Source: Jacaranda mimosifolia
Lineage: Eukaryota; Streptophyta; Magnoliopsida; Lamiales; Bignoniaceae
Assembly (NCBI GenBank): GCA_018894105.1
Contig: CM032117.1
Coordinates: forward strand, 48,146,503-48,210,502
DNA: 64,000 bases
Reading direction: 5' to 3'
Under the pieces are notes generated by a model. The model saw only the letters and a program-made list of their open reading frames with translations. It had not been told where the DNA came from and searched no databases. The first letter of the stretch is position 1. Each line of letters starts with the position of its first letter. Made by a program: the position numbers and the translations under genes. Shown piece after piece: positions 12,425-24,300 of the stretch.

Positions 12425-12431
12425 AACTGTT

Positions 12432-12734
12432 TAGCTCTCTGTTTCCAAAAGTCATCTTGTTGTTGAAGAACCAGCAAATTCTCCCTCTGTACGGCCAAAA
12501 ACTACCCAACCGAATCTAGATCATGTCAATGTTTCAGAGCCCTCATTCTGGACTTACAAGCCTGAATTCATTCTCGAAACTAGTCACATATTTACTGCCC
12601 CAGGAGGAAAGGTCTCGACCACACTCTTCTAATTCCGTTGAACTAGGAGTCCATTACTCTTTATCCAACTGTCTGCGACAACCTCATGACAATTATCAAT
12701 TCTCAGCTAGCTATTCTCAAATTAGAATCGTTTA
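12432..12734 (-). pseudogene. LINE ORF2: linker between endonuclease and RT
   Basis: Decayed coding sequence on the minus strand that continues the RT-proximal region (WKQRAKQFWL followed by a stop). It runs up to the Harbinger insertion point, and the matching upstream part resumes at 19281. Confidence 0.6.
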
Positions 12735-12776
12735 GGGCTTGTTCTTGTGCCTTTTGGATGAATTGTAGAAAATGTT

Positions 12777-13890
12777 TTGGGAGAATGGGTTTTTGGGAGA
12801 AAATTTGGAGAATGTCCCATGTGTTTCTTTGTGTTTTGGGAAAATATTGAGAATGAGTTGGTTGTTTTTTTATATTTTGCGAGGAGACAAACTTTACTAT
12901 TTATGTCAAATCAGTTGTTTTTTTGTTGGATTTGTAGGGTGATAGTGATTTTTTTAATGTAATATATATATATATATGTATATTTATTTGTTGGATGATG
13001 GATATGTGTGTGTGTGTATATTATTGTAGTGATTAAGATAGTATTGTAGTTAAATGATGTTTAATTAATTTCTTTGATTTATTAATTTGGCATATTATAT
13101 TTTCTTTATTCAGAATATAATATATGCCGAATGACATTTTAAAAATGTTAAAATAATTATTAAAAAGAAAGTTAAGTATTCAAAAATAAATTTATTAAAC
13201 TAATAAAAAATCAAGATTAGTAAATTTAATAAAAAATCGAGATTAGTAAATTTAAAATAAAATTATGGTTAATAATAAATGTGTACGAACAAGTAAAAAA
13301 ATATATAATTAATTGATTCAATAATATGCCAAAAATAACTTTATATATTTTTATTGTTACACTACATTATAATATATAATTTATTAATACACTCAAAATT
13401 ATTTGACTTGCAAATAATGACATTACTATATTACTAGTATTATAACATATAATTATAAGCCGTAATTGAATATAATACTAATGATTTATTACATTTAATC
13501 ATATGTAGTACAAATAAATTATACAATTGCATTAAACAAAATAATATTAACAGAATTATATTGCCTATATTTATTTTCATTCAATGTAATGATTTATTTA
13601 GATAAATGAATGAATGAATCTAAATAAAAGGACAATTTGAATTAGATGTTTAGAATGTTAATTACCGTATAGAAGTACTTATGAATAATAGTAATAATAA
13701 TATTAATTTATTCCCAATCAGTGATATTTTTTTAGTTGGTCTTTAATAATACATGACTTGGTAAGTCGAAAAGTAATGTTTAACAATGGCATAATTGTTA
13801 TCCTCATAGATGTCCAGTATGTGTTTAATTCAATAATACCATAAAGTAAAGGCGATGCATAGTTTGCTAAACCCGACATGAAGAAACTTT
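12777..13890. other. Harbinger left non-coding arm
   Basis: AT-rich subterminal region without a gene. The first ~270 bp resemble the MITEs at 5826-6235 and 37831-38194. It includes a TA microsatellite at 12962-12978 and a GT run near 13005-13017. Confidence 0.55.
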
Positions 13891-13896
13891 GAACAT

Positions 13897-14815
13897 GTGA
13901 TTCCAGATTACTCCCATGGCGATGGTAGGGTGTGTGGCCTGCATCGTGTGGTGCTAACCTCGCTTATACTAGTGGATCTAGATGCGCGCGGCGTGTTCAG
14001 ACGTCGCATAAGCCCACATCGTGTGTGGCTGACCCAACCATCCACTGATGCCTTATCACTATTATTATGTTCCCCAACATATGGTGGAGGTACATATGGA
14101 GGTGCATGATTGGGATGTACGTCTACCCCTAATTATACTGGCGACCATGTCGGTGCCTGCGGTCCGCAGTAATGAGGGGATGCTCGAGATGCATTAGAAT
14201 CCACAACAAGAATTGGTTGAAGGTAATCCCCACGCTACTGTACTCCAGGATGAATCGCGTCCTCGATATTATCAGATGGGTCAACAGGTATCGGCTCTGC
14301 AAAAATCTCCCGTAACAAATCATATCGGGGCTCCCCCCGCTCAAAATATCGTGTAGCTAAAGGCCCAAGCTGCAAAGGAAAATAAATTAGAGAAATATTA
14401 CATTGGTTTGCTAAAAAATAAAAATTAGGAAAAAAAACCAACATTAAATGGAATCATTTTGTGCATCGAATATTATGCTTGCACGAGCAAACCTCTCACG
14501 CAACTCAGGTGGCACATACGTCTCCCCCGTACGTTCATTATGCCGCATGCCAGGATGTTGCATGATTATGCTGACTGTTTCGTACCTATTCTTCAAGTCG
14601 TAAAATTGTTCAGTAACGAACGATACGGTGGAAGGCCACTGGAAGTGTCGCCTCAACTTGTATGCCAATTCTGGCATACATATCTCAGCATGCATGTCGT
14701 TTGTCAATGACTCAATGGTGTTAGCATTTAGCAACATGTGGATAAATCTCTCCTCGACAGCTGGCCCCCACACATCAGGGACTTGAGAAGTAAGAGCATC
14801 AACTGATCGACGTCA
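13897..14815 (-). CDS. Harbinger MYB/SANT-like accessory protein (exons approximate)
   Basis: Minus-strand coding sequence of the second Harbinger gene. The 14444-14812 exon encodes an N-terminal part with a W at the start of a trihelix/SANT-like fold (VWGPAVEERFIHMLL), then LAYKLRRHFQWPSTVSF and YDLKNRYETVSIIM. A likely intron follows, ending with the acceptor TTTGCAG near 14370. The next exon reads LGPLATRYFERGEPRYDLLREIF, a known continuation in these proteins. Downstream, 13897-14230 may encode a proline- and glycine-rich C terminus, but stops interrupt it. In Harbinger elements this protein helps the transposase enter the nucleus and bind the ends. No start codon is firmly set, so the gene may be broken. 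Confidence 0.6.
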
Positions 14816-17480
14816 ACTCATAACAACACCTACAGTTGCATAAATAATGAATATTAAAATAAATGCACCGATATACATACACATAAATCTTGAAATTAAA
14901 CATATTAAATAATGCATGGGGCATAGTGCATTTAGAAAGACACGCAAATCATACATTCGAAGTTACAGTAGTCCCAACCGTAAAATTTAAACATTACTAA
15001 AACACAAATCAAACATCATGTCCTAACATCACACCACTAGTAGCTTAATAAGTACAACAACCAGAAGGATCAAAATGACAAGTATGACAAACATAGGGAC
15101 ATTTATTTATGCCAAAAGGGGGAAAATATATGTTCAAATCAAGAATTTTGTAAGGGTGTTAAATTAAGTAAGAAGCCATCATTTGACATCTTTTAAAAAA
15201 AATATTCGTTACAAATTTTAGAAGACATGCTTTCACCACAATTTAAAATAAATTCAATTGACCACATTTACGTGAGTTTTATTGCACTTACCCCCATTCA
15301 AGATAAATTGAAATAGTTTTACGCAATTATCTTACAAATTAATTTTAACTATCTATGCGTATTTACAAAAAGTGGAGTAACAATTATATGTAAGTCGCTT
15401 GCACTAGCTTTTCGATTTGGTCAATGTAAAAGAGTAATTGAAGGGGCAAAAAAAAAAAATTTTTTATAATATAATTCAAAAAATAATACATTTGACATAT
15501 TTGATTGTACATACTTTATGTGAGAAATATACAAATATATTTAATTTGGGTATATTTAATTTGGGTTGTTAGATTTAAAATATGAAATTATACCTTTTAT
15601 TTTGATGATTAGTTGATGGTTTACTTGAATTGTATGTTAATGCTTTATTGTACTAAATTAAAATAGTGAGTACCAATAATAAAATTTTATATATTTGGAC
15701 TCCAACTTTTTAAATGGCTCCATATATATTTTGAGACCATGACTTTTCTTTAAATAACTTTCATTAAAACCACAAAATGTTGAATGGGCCTATTTATATT
15801 CATTTGTAATACTATATATTATCTTTTAATTTCAATATATATTGTAGTTTACTATCTTTTTATGTAATTTTTTTTAAGTCAATGAGAAAAATGATTGAAT
15901 TTGCAATAGAATACATTTGCTACGATTTTAATGTGAGATGAATTATGTAATACATTTGCTATAATTCTATATAAAACCAAGGTAAACGTTAATAAATTGA
16001 ACACATTTTTCACTAATGGTCCTAAACTATTTGCAAAAAATTGGTGCCTATTAAAGGTTAATAAAGAAATCACTAAAAGGGGTAAAACTTATTTGCTTTC
16101 TAACTTTTATTAATCAAATCAAATTCTTAAAGTATCTATCAAAACCCTTGAAGAAGGTTCATGAATTTAATCAATAACATTAGAAGCAAAATATATATAT
16201 ATACACACACACACACACATTTTCCTTTAATTTCAGTGCTAATCTCCCACTAATGGACAAATCTTTATTTTGTTCATTCTTTGGTTCTTATGACAATCTA
16301 CATCATTTCTAATTAATCACCTTGGAAACATAATACAAAGTACAGGATCATTTCTACAATATCATGCATAACTTATAGTACGGCTATAATATAACCTTAA
16401 ATTAGTGCTTGAACTCGAAAAAAACATCATTTGTAGAGATCTTCATAGTTTATACATAACAATAACATGATTTACACATAATTAAAAGATAACAATGACA
16501 ACTATAACAACTAATGCAGCTGCTGGGGAGCCAAGAGGAACCGTTTCATACGTTAACAACTCATAATGTCAATTCTTACCTCAAGAAAATGTTGGGTGGT
16601 GTGCTTGGAACAATGACATAAGAAGCCACGTCCCTTGTGGCACACTCCCACCCATGTTTTCTGTCACTTCATATACACAAGCCGAACTTATAATGGTTTG
16701 ATCGACCCAATGCATGACAACATACATGACCAATCCTAAAGATGAAGAAAGAAACAGGATGCAACTAGAATGCTTAACCAACTAGAACTACAAATTGCAA
16801 CGAGAAACCAAAAAATGCAGAAGCAGAATCTGCAGAACCCCATGGGAGACAGAAACAGAAACAACATGCAAAGAGAGATCGAAATCTGCAGAAGTAGAAA
16901 CCAGAAACAGAGGACAGATGCAATGCAAGCTACATGAGGACATATCAAATAGGGGATAGCCAACTAAGCCCAACATGAAGTTCTAAAAATGCAGGACACG
17001 TCCCCCAGTATGGTAACCACATACTAACTCAACACACAAAGCATATATGGAGTGATTAATGGACAGACTCAATGCTTAATGCTCAGGACTCAAGACCATC
17101 TCAACCTAAAATCCATGAGACTTATAGTAAGCACATAGGCTTATACCAACATAATGAACCACCCTTATTCACACTCAACTTCTGTAGTATGACAGAAACA
17201 TGCCCAAGAAATCACAAAAATGTGACTATAAAACTGAACACCAAAGAATGGTGTTTGAGAATATCAGATAATGGTCGCCATTGAGGTATGACAGAAACAT
17301 GCCCAAGAAACCCCAAGCATGGCGCCTCTGAATTAGCTTTATGACATGTATCAAATGACATAAAGCAATTTACCAATGCATTAAAACACTGAAATCAGAA
17401 CAATGTTCACTTCAAACCATATAAAATGCATGACAAAATTGTTGACTGAAGCTTATCAAACTACCTAGTAATATATTGAA
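14816..17480. other. Harbinger interior, no gene recognised
   Basis: Mostly AT-rich non-coding DNA. It contains a TA/CA microsatellite at about 16190-16220 and a purine-rich low-complexity stretch with recurring CAGAA words at about 16735-16920. A transposase with DDE motifs would be expected in a complete element, but none was found on either strand. Confidence 0.5.
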
Positions 17481-17639
17481 CATATTAGTAGGCAAATCAT
17501 AGCAAGCAATCATGATGAAGTAAATCTATCAAAAACCCAAAATAGCATTTCTTTAACATGTTTAAAAAACAAACTCCAAAAAGGGCCAAGTTCACAGAAC
17601 TCATAGTACACCTCAAAGTAGAAGAAAGAGTATCCTGCA

Positions 17640-17721
17640 AATCTCCCCCTTTTGAACCAAGCTCTAGAAATTTGTAATCCCCAACATTGTCACCACAGCT
17701 AGATGATTTTGGGGATGCCAT
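17640..17721 (-). CDS. Possible first exon inside the Harbinger element
   Basis: A minus-strand ATG at 17721 opens MASPKSSSCGDNVGDYKF and continues to about 17640. There GATTTGCAG or nearby sequence could serve as a splice site. A TATATATA box lies about 100 bp upstream (17820-17827). It is on the same strand as the MYB-like gene, so it could be that gene's or a lost transposase gene's first exon. This is inference only; no family is recognised. Confidence 0.25.
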
Positions 17722-18800
17722 TGTGCAAGTGTGTGAAGTGTAAGGGAGGTGTCATAGTGTTTGCAATGTATGTTGTGTGCTATGGAAAGGAAGTGAGTTT
17801 GGGTATGCTAGAAGGGTTGTATATATAGTGTAAAAGAGATTCAACATTCAAAGGAAATGCAACCACTAACAATGTAATTTCTGTCAAAGAATAGTATGGA
17901 TGTGATATAGCAATGCCTTTGTTAGCCTTATGCAAAGAAAACAAAAGACACTACCTCAGTCAGCCTTCCATTATTGAAGACCATGTGAAAAGGGGAAAGG
18001 TAGGAGAGTACACACACGAAGTTACAGTAACAACTTTAGCCACTACCAAGTACAACAGACCAACTATACAAGTGTTTCAGTAATGGCTTAAATTGTTATC
18101 CTCATAGACACACGTGAGTAGTATAGATATTACAGCAATAAATTGATTACCAATTCCAAAACAGAGAACTCTTGCTGACTTTCAAAACTAGCAAAACCAA
18201 AAAATATGTATATGTTGTTGGGTTACATTCAGAGGCGTTCACAGAAATTAAACCAATTTCAGACCAACAATCTCATAAAGCACATACGCCAAAACACCCT
18301 GGACCCATGCCATGTAAGAAATGCTTCAAAAACCTATCAAAATTTTGGAAAACACCAACTCAAAACAGATAAACCCATAACCTAGGTGTATTGACTCCCA
18401 TACAGAGGAACAACCCACAACCGAAGCAAGCAGATGATGGCTAAATACGAATAAACCCTAAATATGGCCTAAACATGCAACAAACAACAACAAAAATAGA
18501 CAGATTAGGGCATAATATCAACAACCTAAGCAAGCAATATTAATGTTTTCCCCAAAAATCATAGAAAAATTTCTGACCAAATTCAATTTTCGTGACGTTT
18601 CAGTATAACCCAATACTTATGCGCATAAATATGAAATGATGGACATGGTCCTCATTATAGTCTCGCCGATGAGGCTTTCAGTTTTTTCCCCAAACTAGAT
18701 TGGGGGAGTCCATCAACCAAAATCGCGATTGCAATAGGAGTTGCGACTAGACGGAGCCTTCGGGAGAGACGAGAGATGTGAGCCCATGAATATAAACTGA
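17722..18800. other. Harbinger interior, no gene recognised
   Basis: No convincing coding sequence. Composition is intermediate, and the only promoter-like sign is the TATA motif at 17820-17827 (minus strand). Confidence 0.45.
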
Positions 18801-19098
18801 GGGCAAACGTACAACAACATTCAATCGCTGAAATGGGTGTGACTTTTAAGCCTTCTGGTGGAGTAATTTTTCAGAAAAATAGAGATTGGAATGTGGGAAC
18901 AGAGCAGACGAAGATTGGGGGAGAGAGGAGAAATGTGGGAGACATTAAGGGCAAACGTACAATAATATTCAATCTAGGAAATGGGTGTGACTTTTACGCC
19001 TTTTGGTGGAGTAATTTTTCAGAAAAATAAGGGAGAGATGAGAAGTGGAGACTGGAAAGTGAGGAGAGCAAACGAAGATTGAGGGAGAGATGAGAAGT
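18801..19098. repeat. Tandem repeat, two units of ~148 bp, Harbinger right arm
   Basis: The block starting GGGCAAACGTACAA at 18801 recurs at 18949 with few changes. Each unit includes AATGGGTGTGACTTTTA and a purine-rich tail with GAAGATTG and GAGAGA words. Repeated subterminal units often bind transposase or accessory proteins; that role is inferred here. Confidence 0.75.
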
Positions 19099-19280
19099 AT
19101 GTCAGGCAGGGTCAGGGTAGGGTTAGGTAGAGTTATGGTGTTTTGTAAATGAATTCTGGGAGTTTTTTTGGGTATTAAAAGGTTGAATTCTAGAATTAAA
19201 ATGGGAGAATGTGTATGCATTTTGTATTTGTCCTAGGAGTTGGAAAATGTCCTAGGAAACACAAGGAGAACAAGTCTTTA

Positions 19281-19996
19281 GTTTTTATTCAAGCTTCATG
19301 CCGATAAGGTTGAAGAAAGATAGGATTATGATCCGATCCCGCAGATTCCAAATTGAACACCTTTGCTTCTTTGAAAAAATTAAACCAAGCCTGAGAAACC
19401 AACACACGATCAAGTTTCTCCTTGACCCATTGTTTGTTCCTCTACCTCTTTCCTATGTAAAAGGATATCCTCATAGCCCCAAATCTCGAAGTCCACATGA
19501 ATCAATTATAGCTTGAAGTCCCTCAAAGAGCCAAAAAGGGTGAAGACATCGACCCATTTTTCTTCTGGATGGAAGAGATCATTAAAATCTCCAACGCAAC
19601 ACCAAAGATGGGACGATCTATCCTTAAGATTACACAACAATGCCCACAACTCTCTACAATGAGTTCTTTTCGGAAAACCATAAAAACCTATTAGGCGCTA
19701 AATTTTTGTACGATTGATATGAACTTCTACATCAATATCATTCCTAGAATAACCAATAAGGTTTGCCATACCTTTCTTTCTCAACATCATATCTAGTCCT
19801 CCTCCATTATGAATACTATCAATCGCAAATAAACCTTCAAAACCCAGCTCCACTTTTACCTTTTCTATTTTAATTTTGTCAACCATCGTCTCCATAAAAA
19901 AAATAATATTGGGCTTCTTAAATTTAACTAAGTTTTTTAAGACTCAATTGTCTCTAGGTTCCCAAGCCCACGAAAATTCCAACTTAGAGTACTCAT
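19281..19996 (-). pseudogene. LINE ORF2: endonuclease domain
   Basis: From the ATG at 19996-19994 the minus strand reads MSTLSWNFRGLGN, the usual start of the plant L1 endonuclease. It is followed by METMVDKIKIEKVKVELGF with GGL (about 19895-19698), a GDFN motif further down, and the C-terminal LDRVLVSQAWF...SDHNPIFL at about 19420-19300. The enzyme nicks target DNA to prime reverse transcription. Several stops interrupt it. The domain ends at the Harbinger insertion, and the remainder continues from 12731 downward. Confidence 0.85.
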
Positions 19997-21140
19997 TTCT
20001 CTCGGCTGGCCTGGAAACCAGCACCCGCCACTTGAACATTTTTTGGCCCAAAATCCAACTCATCATTCTCTAATGGGCTTGGACTATTAAACTCATCCGC
20101 TTCCAAATTGTTTAATCCATCCTCTGTATTACGCCATTTGGGGTCTGAGATGATCAACATATTAGTATCCCCATACTCCCTTACTGGCAGTTTATTTCCT
20201 TCTTTTGTAACTAATCCACTTTCCCCAATTTGACCTATAGTCTTGCCATGTTCAGCGTAATTTTTGGCCATGCCCTGATTTTCTGCCATGCTAACATCTT
20301 TTCCATCGATACTCATCCGGTCCTTCTCCTGTCCATTTTTCGGCCAACTTTCTTCCAGTAAGGCGTATCGGAGCCACCTCTTTCCAATTCCAAATTGTTG
20401 CTTCCGATTTGATGCTCGTAGCCAAGTTCCATATGCAAACTCAACGAAATTGTGATCACAATCATAAAGCTTGGCACATAACATTTTCGAGTGACCTAAG
20501 ATTCCACAGAAGAAGCAAAATTTTGGAAGCCTCTCATATTTGAAATTCACCCTAAACCAATCTCTTCCTTGTTTCTTTAATTTCATTCTTCTTTTGATCG
20601 GCACTCTAACATCCATAGAAACCCTAATTCTCATAAACAACCTCCATATTCACCTTAAATTATTCAGATCAAATTCTAAATAAGTACCTATATAATCACC
20701 AATATTTTTACATATACGCTTATAGAGAAAGCCAACAGAAAGGTCAAAAATATGTACCCATGTATTAACATGATTGAGGAAAATGTTTTGAGGTTGCTCC
20801 CCAGGCATGACTTACTTTAAGAGAAGAAGCTTTTGATCAAAGGTCCATGGGCCTCTGGATAGAATACACTGCAAATCCATATCATGAAATAACTGAAATA
20901 GACATGTAGATTGATTCAATTCCTTGATACAGATCCCTTTCACTGGTTGCCAGATAGTTGCCATAGTGTTCTTAAATGCCATAAAATTAACGTGGCTGGA
21001 TGTCAGTAATCTACCCACTATACAATACTAAGGTTGAATAGATTCATCTTCTCCATCAAATATCCTTCTACAATGAGTCTTCCTTTTTCCTCCTCTTCTA
21101 GCGATACCCTTGCGCAGTTATCTATTAACTCTTGGTCCAT
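19993..21140 (-). pseudogene. LINE ORF1: nucleic-acid-binding protein (DUF4283 + CCHC)
   Basis: The N-terminal part (20812-21018) reads GRLLTSSHVNFMAFKNTMATIW...GPWTFD, matching the DUF4283 region of plant L1 ORF1. The C-terminal part (19993-20640) holds CFFCGILGHSKMLC, a C-x2-C-x4-H-x4-C zinc knuckle. ORF1 proteins coat the LINE RNA. The two parts are in different frames because of decay near 20650-20810. The ORF1 stop TGA (19995-19993) overlaps the ORF2 ATG (19996-19994) as ATGA. The 5' end near 21140 is approximate. Confidence 0.8.
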
Positions 21141-21239
21141 AACTTCAAACTAGAGAAACTCTCAAACAACCTTATCACCAAGGATAAGAAATACTAACTT
21201 GTCATGGAGATAAGAAAAAACTCACAATTTATTTGTCAT

Positions 21240-21375
21240 TTATAACCAAATGCCACCAAATATGATACTATAGTGGCATTTTTTTTTTACGACTATAACT
21301 ATATTAATTTTTTGTGTCATTATCTTAAAAAATGTCACTATGTTGATGCCACTAAATATCATATTTGTTGTAGTG
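21240..21375. repeat. CACTA subterminal repeats (right arm)
   Basis: After the LINE's right target copy, the same alternating AAATGCCACCAAATAT and AGTGGCATTTTT motifs resume and lead to the terminus TTTGTTGTAGTG at 21375. Confidence 0.75.
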
Positions 21376-24300
21376 TCGAAGCTCAGAATTGGAGCTATAG
21401 TCATTTCCTAAGTCAACAAATTTGATGAGGTTTTTGCTCTGAAATGCATTTGCACGGAGTTAGAGCTTGGAATCTTTTATGAATGATTTTTCTCCCCTTT
21501 TTGATTGTAGGCGTTGATATTTATAATTCTTAAGTATTTTTCGGGCCTTGACCTTTAGGTCTAGAGTTCGTCTTGAAAGCTTACTTGGTTAAGTTTATTA
21601 GCATTTTATTTAGTTATTATTTATTTAATCAAGGTTGTTTATTTATTATTTTACTTTTTACCCTTAGGATGTTATTTTTTCATATCAATCTTAAATTGTA
21701 TTATTAACAATGTGCTTATAAATTGATAAAAAGTTGTTAATTGATTAGGGACAAGATTATCGAACACAAAAACCTAGCAATAAGGCATTGTTCTGTTGGC
21801 ACTCAATAGAGGATTTTGTCCTTAAAAAATGTTTCAAACAGTGAAAGATATGATAAGTAATTTATAAACTAAGTCAAAAACTATAATTAAAAATTTAACA
21901 TATATAATTATGTTTATGATAAATTTTGAGATATATAATTATGTTTATGATAAATTTTGAGAAAATTAATCGATATATTATATTAATACTTAGTATTTAT
22001 AATTAGTTCTATTTGTAAAGAATTCATAATTAATTTTGAGATTCAGTTTATAATCAACTAATAGTTTATTTAACTTAGTAATAAAGTAATTTAATAAATA
22101 ATAAATATTGCTAAAAATTTTAATAATTAATTTGATATTTGATATTCAAATGAATTTTGAGTTTGGATTTATTATTGTACTAAAATTACTTGTGCTCTAA
22201 TAATTATAATTTTTTTTTTGGTCACATTTCGTAATCATTGTTGTGATAGTTTTGATATTTTTGAGTTTTTATAATAATTGCAACCATAAGTAAGTCTAAC
22301 AATAATAGTTCATCAATAATAATATGTAAAAAGAAAAATAGTGTTTGAGAACTTAAGAAAAGATATTGATTCTGTACGAAAGTGACATTAGGGTTCTTTA
22401 TGAGAATTGATGCCACTCAAAAATGGAGCCAGGTCCTTTTTAGAAAACAGTACAGTGTCAGTTTATCTTATTAGAAATACAGAGACTTACTCTTCTCGAG
22501 AGTTCTTCTATTCTGAGAAATTCGGTAAATGATGATTTCTTGTGTCTCTTTTCTGCCTGGGACTTGGTACTTATAAATTTTAATTAAGCTTGGTGGGACT
22601 AGGCTCATTAGAGTTTTTCTGCCCTCGGGCTTGGCTTGTCCTTTGAGCTTTTTACTCATTTATTTAGTTAATTAATTTTAGGGTTAATTGGTCATATTTA
22701 GTCAAATTACCAAAGTATCCTTAAATCCATTTTTAGTCACATAAGGAATCAACTCAATTGAATGAGTTTCTACTCTTCGAAAGTACTTTGCATGGAATCA
22801 GAATTTAATATTTTTTGTAAAATGATTTTATGTATCCATTTTGGCTTTGAAAGTTGATGTATAGTGGCTAAGTGCTTTCTGAGTTTTGGCCTACTTGGAT
22901 CTGGGTGCCCATCTTGATAGGCTGAATTCCTTGGACTCATTGATCTTTTACTTAATTATACTGTGTTTAATTGAGCTATGTTATAGTTTTATTTATTTTT
23001 TATTTTTTATTTTTTAACACCTTGGATCTTTTTTTTTTTTTTGTGCATGTATTAGATATCATTAAAAAATACAATTTAAGATAGAGTAAAATAGAAAAAT
23101 ATAATTTAAGAAAATATAAAATAAGTAAGTCTCATATTTATAATAGGAAAATCAACAAATTTTCTATATCTTTCAATTTATAATTTTAAGTTTTTATATG
23201 CTCTCATTTTATATAATCAATTTGTAATGGCGAAGCTGAAAAATTTATAATTTGAAATTTTTTAAAAATAATGATAAAAATATGATAATATATAATAAAA
23301 ATTTATAAAAAAAGTTAAGATTAGAAGTTTCACTTTTCCAAAAATTTAATTATAAAAATCTAAAAGTATATATAAATTAAAAAAAAAAAAATACACATTA
23401 AAAAATTTAAATCCCTCAATCCCAAAAACATAGGTTGACTGAAAAGCAGAGTCCAATTTCAAATTCCCTCGTCTTCTTCCCTCCACCAACCCAGATTTTT
23501 TATAATATTTATACAACTTTGTAGGTATATTTTATACAAAAAGTGTGATTCAAGGTCTAGACTTTTTATTATAGTAATATTAAAATTATTTTTTAAATAA
23601 AATATATTTTACTATATAATATGTGAAATCTTTTGTAGGTCTTTAATTGAATATCAATTAAAAATAACTAACCAAAGATTGAATAAAAAATTATTTTTTC
23701 TTAAAATGTGAACTTTAATAAGATTTAAATAAATTGTAGAAAAATTATGTTAGTATCAAAATTATTAAAAGTTGAGAAGTTTTGAATTTTAACCGATACA
23801 TGTCTAGAGCTAGACATATTTGTTTTTAAATAATTTATATATAAATCATATAATATAATGCTCATTAATTTTTTATAAACTATAAATGATATTAACAATT
23901 ATAATATAAATAACATAATGAATTCACATTAAACAAAAATAGCTATAAAGTTGGGACTTAATAATAAAACATTTAAATGCAAAACATTTTACTAATATAT
24001 TTTTAGTACTGTGTTTATCATATCAATGATAAAATATTTAAATCTTGTTCTAGTTATAGTTAAAATTGTAACTATAAAAAGAAGCCCACAATAAAGTGCA
24101 AAAAGAAAAAGTAGTAATTAACAATTAGACCAAGGGGCACCACTCAATGAAGCACAACTCAATAAAATGACATCATTTTATAATTAAAAAGTAGAAAAGA
24201 AAAAAAAAAAAAAAAAAAAGCAAACATGGGCGGTTAAAAAAATCACATACACATCCACACTGATAATATGGTAGAATTGCAAATAACCCCTCTCTGTGAT

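Larger units (their letters stand above)
12735..19277. mobile_element. PIF/Harbinger transposon, 6.5 kb, inserted in the LINE
   Basis: The left terminus GGGCTTGTTCTTGTG at 12735 pairs with the right terminus, read inward on the complement as AGACTTGTTCTCCTTGTG from 19277. It is flanked by the TTA target duplication typical of PIF/Harbinger (12732-12734 and 19278-19280). The outer sequence on both sides is LINE ORF2, and removing the element plus one TTA rejoins it in one frame. Inside are a MYB/SANT-like gene on the minus strand, a 148-bp tandem repeat near the right end, and long non-coding stretches. No DDE transposase was recognised, so this copy is probably non-autonomous. Confidence 0.85.
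9339..21225 (-). mobile_element. L1-type LINE (about 5.3 kb) split by a Harbinger element
   Basis: On the minus strand the order is ORF1 with a DUF4283-like region and CCHC knuckle, apurinic-type endonuclease, reverse transcriptase, zf-RVT domain and RNase H-like domain. That is the layout of plant L1 LINEs. It is flanked by a perfect 14-bp target duplication AATTTATTTGTCAT at 9325-9338 and 21226-21239. A T-run at 9340-9347 next to the left copy is the remnant poly(A) tail. All reading frames are broken by stops and frameshifts, so the copy is dead. Positions 12735-19277 do not belong to it. Confidence 0.9.
7408..21375. mobile_element. CACTA-type (En/Spm) non-autonomous transposon, split by a LINE
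   Basis: The left terminus is CACTACAATAAAA at 7408 and the right terminus is the complement of CACTACAACAAA, ending at 21375. CACTA ends are diagnostic of the CACTA/En-Spm superfamily. The immediate flanks TTG and TCG could be a 3-bp target duplication with one change. Both arms carry the same subterminal motif family. Without the LINE nest and its duplicated target, the element is about 2.07 kb and consists almost only of subterminal repeats. No transposase is present, so it would depend on an autonomous partner. Confidence 0.8.

Noticed and set aside
13897..14109. A + strand frame of 70 codons
   Set aside because: It is antisense to the probable C-terminal coding region of the MYB-like gene and has no features of its own.
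16581..16976. Hydrophobic frames inside the Harbinger as membrane proteins
   Set aside because: They are antisense readings of a purine-rich low-complexity stretch with recurring CAGAA words.
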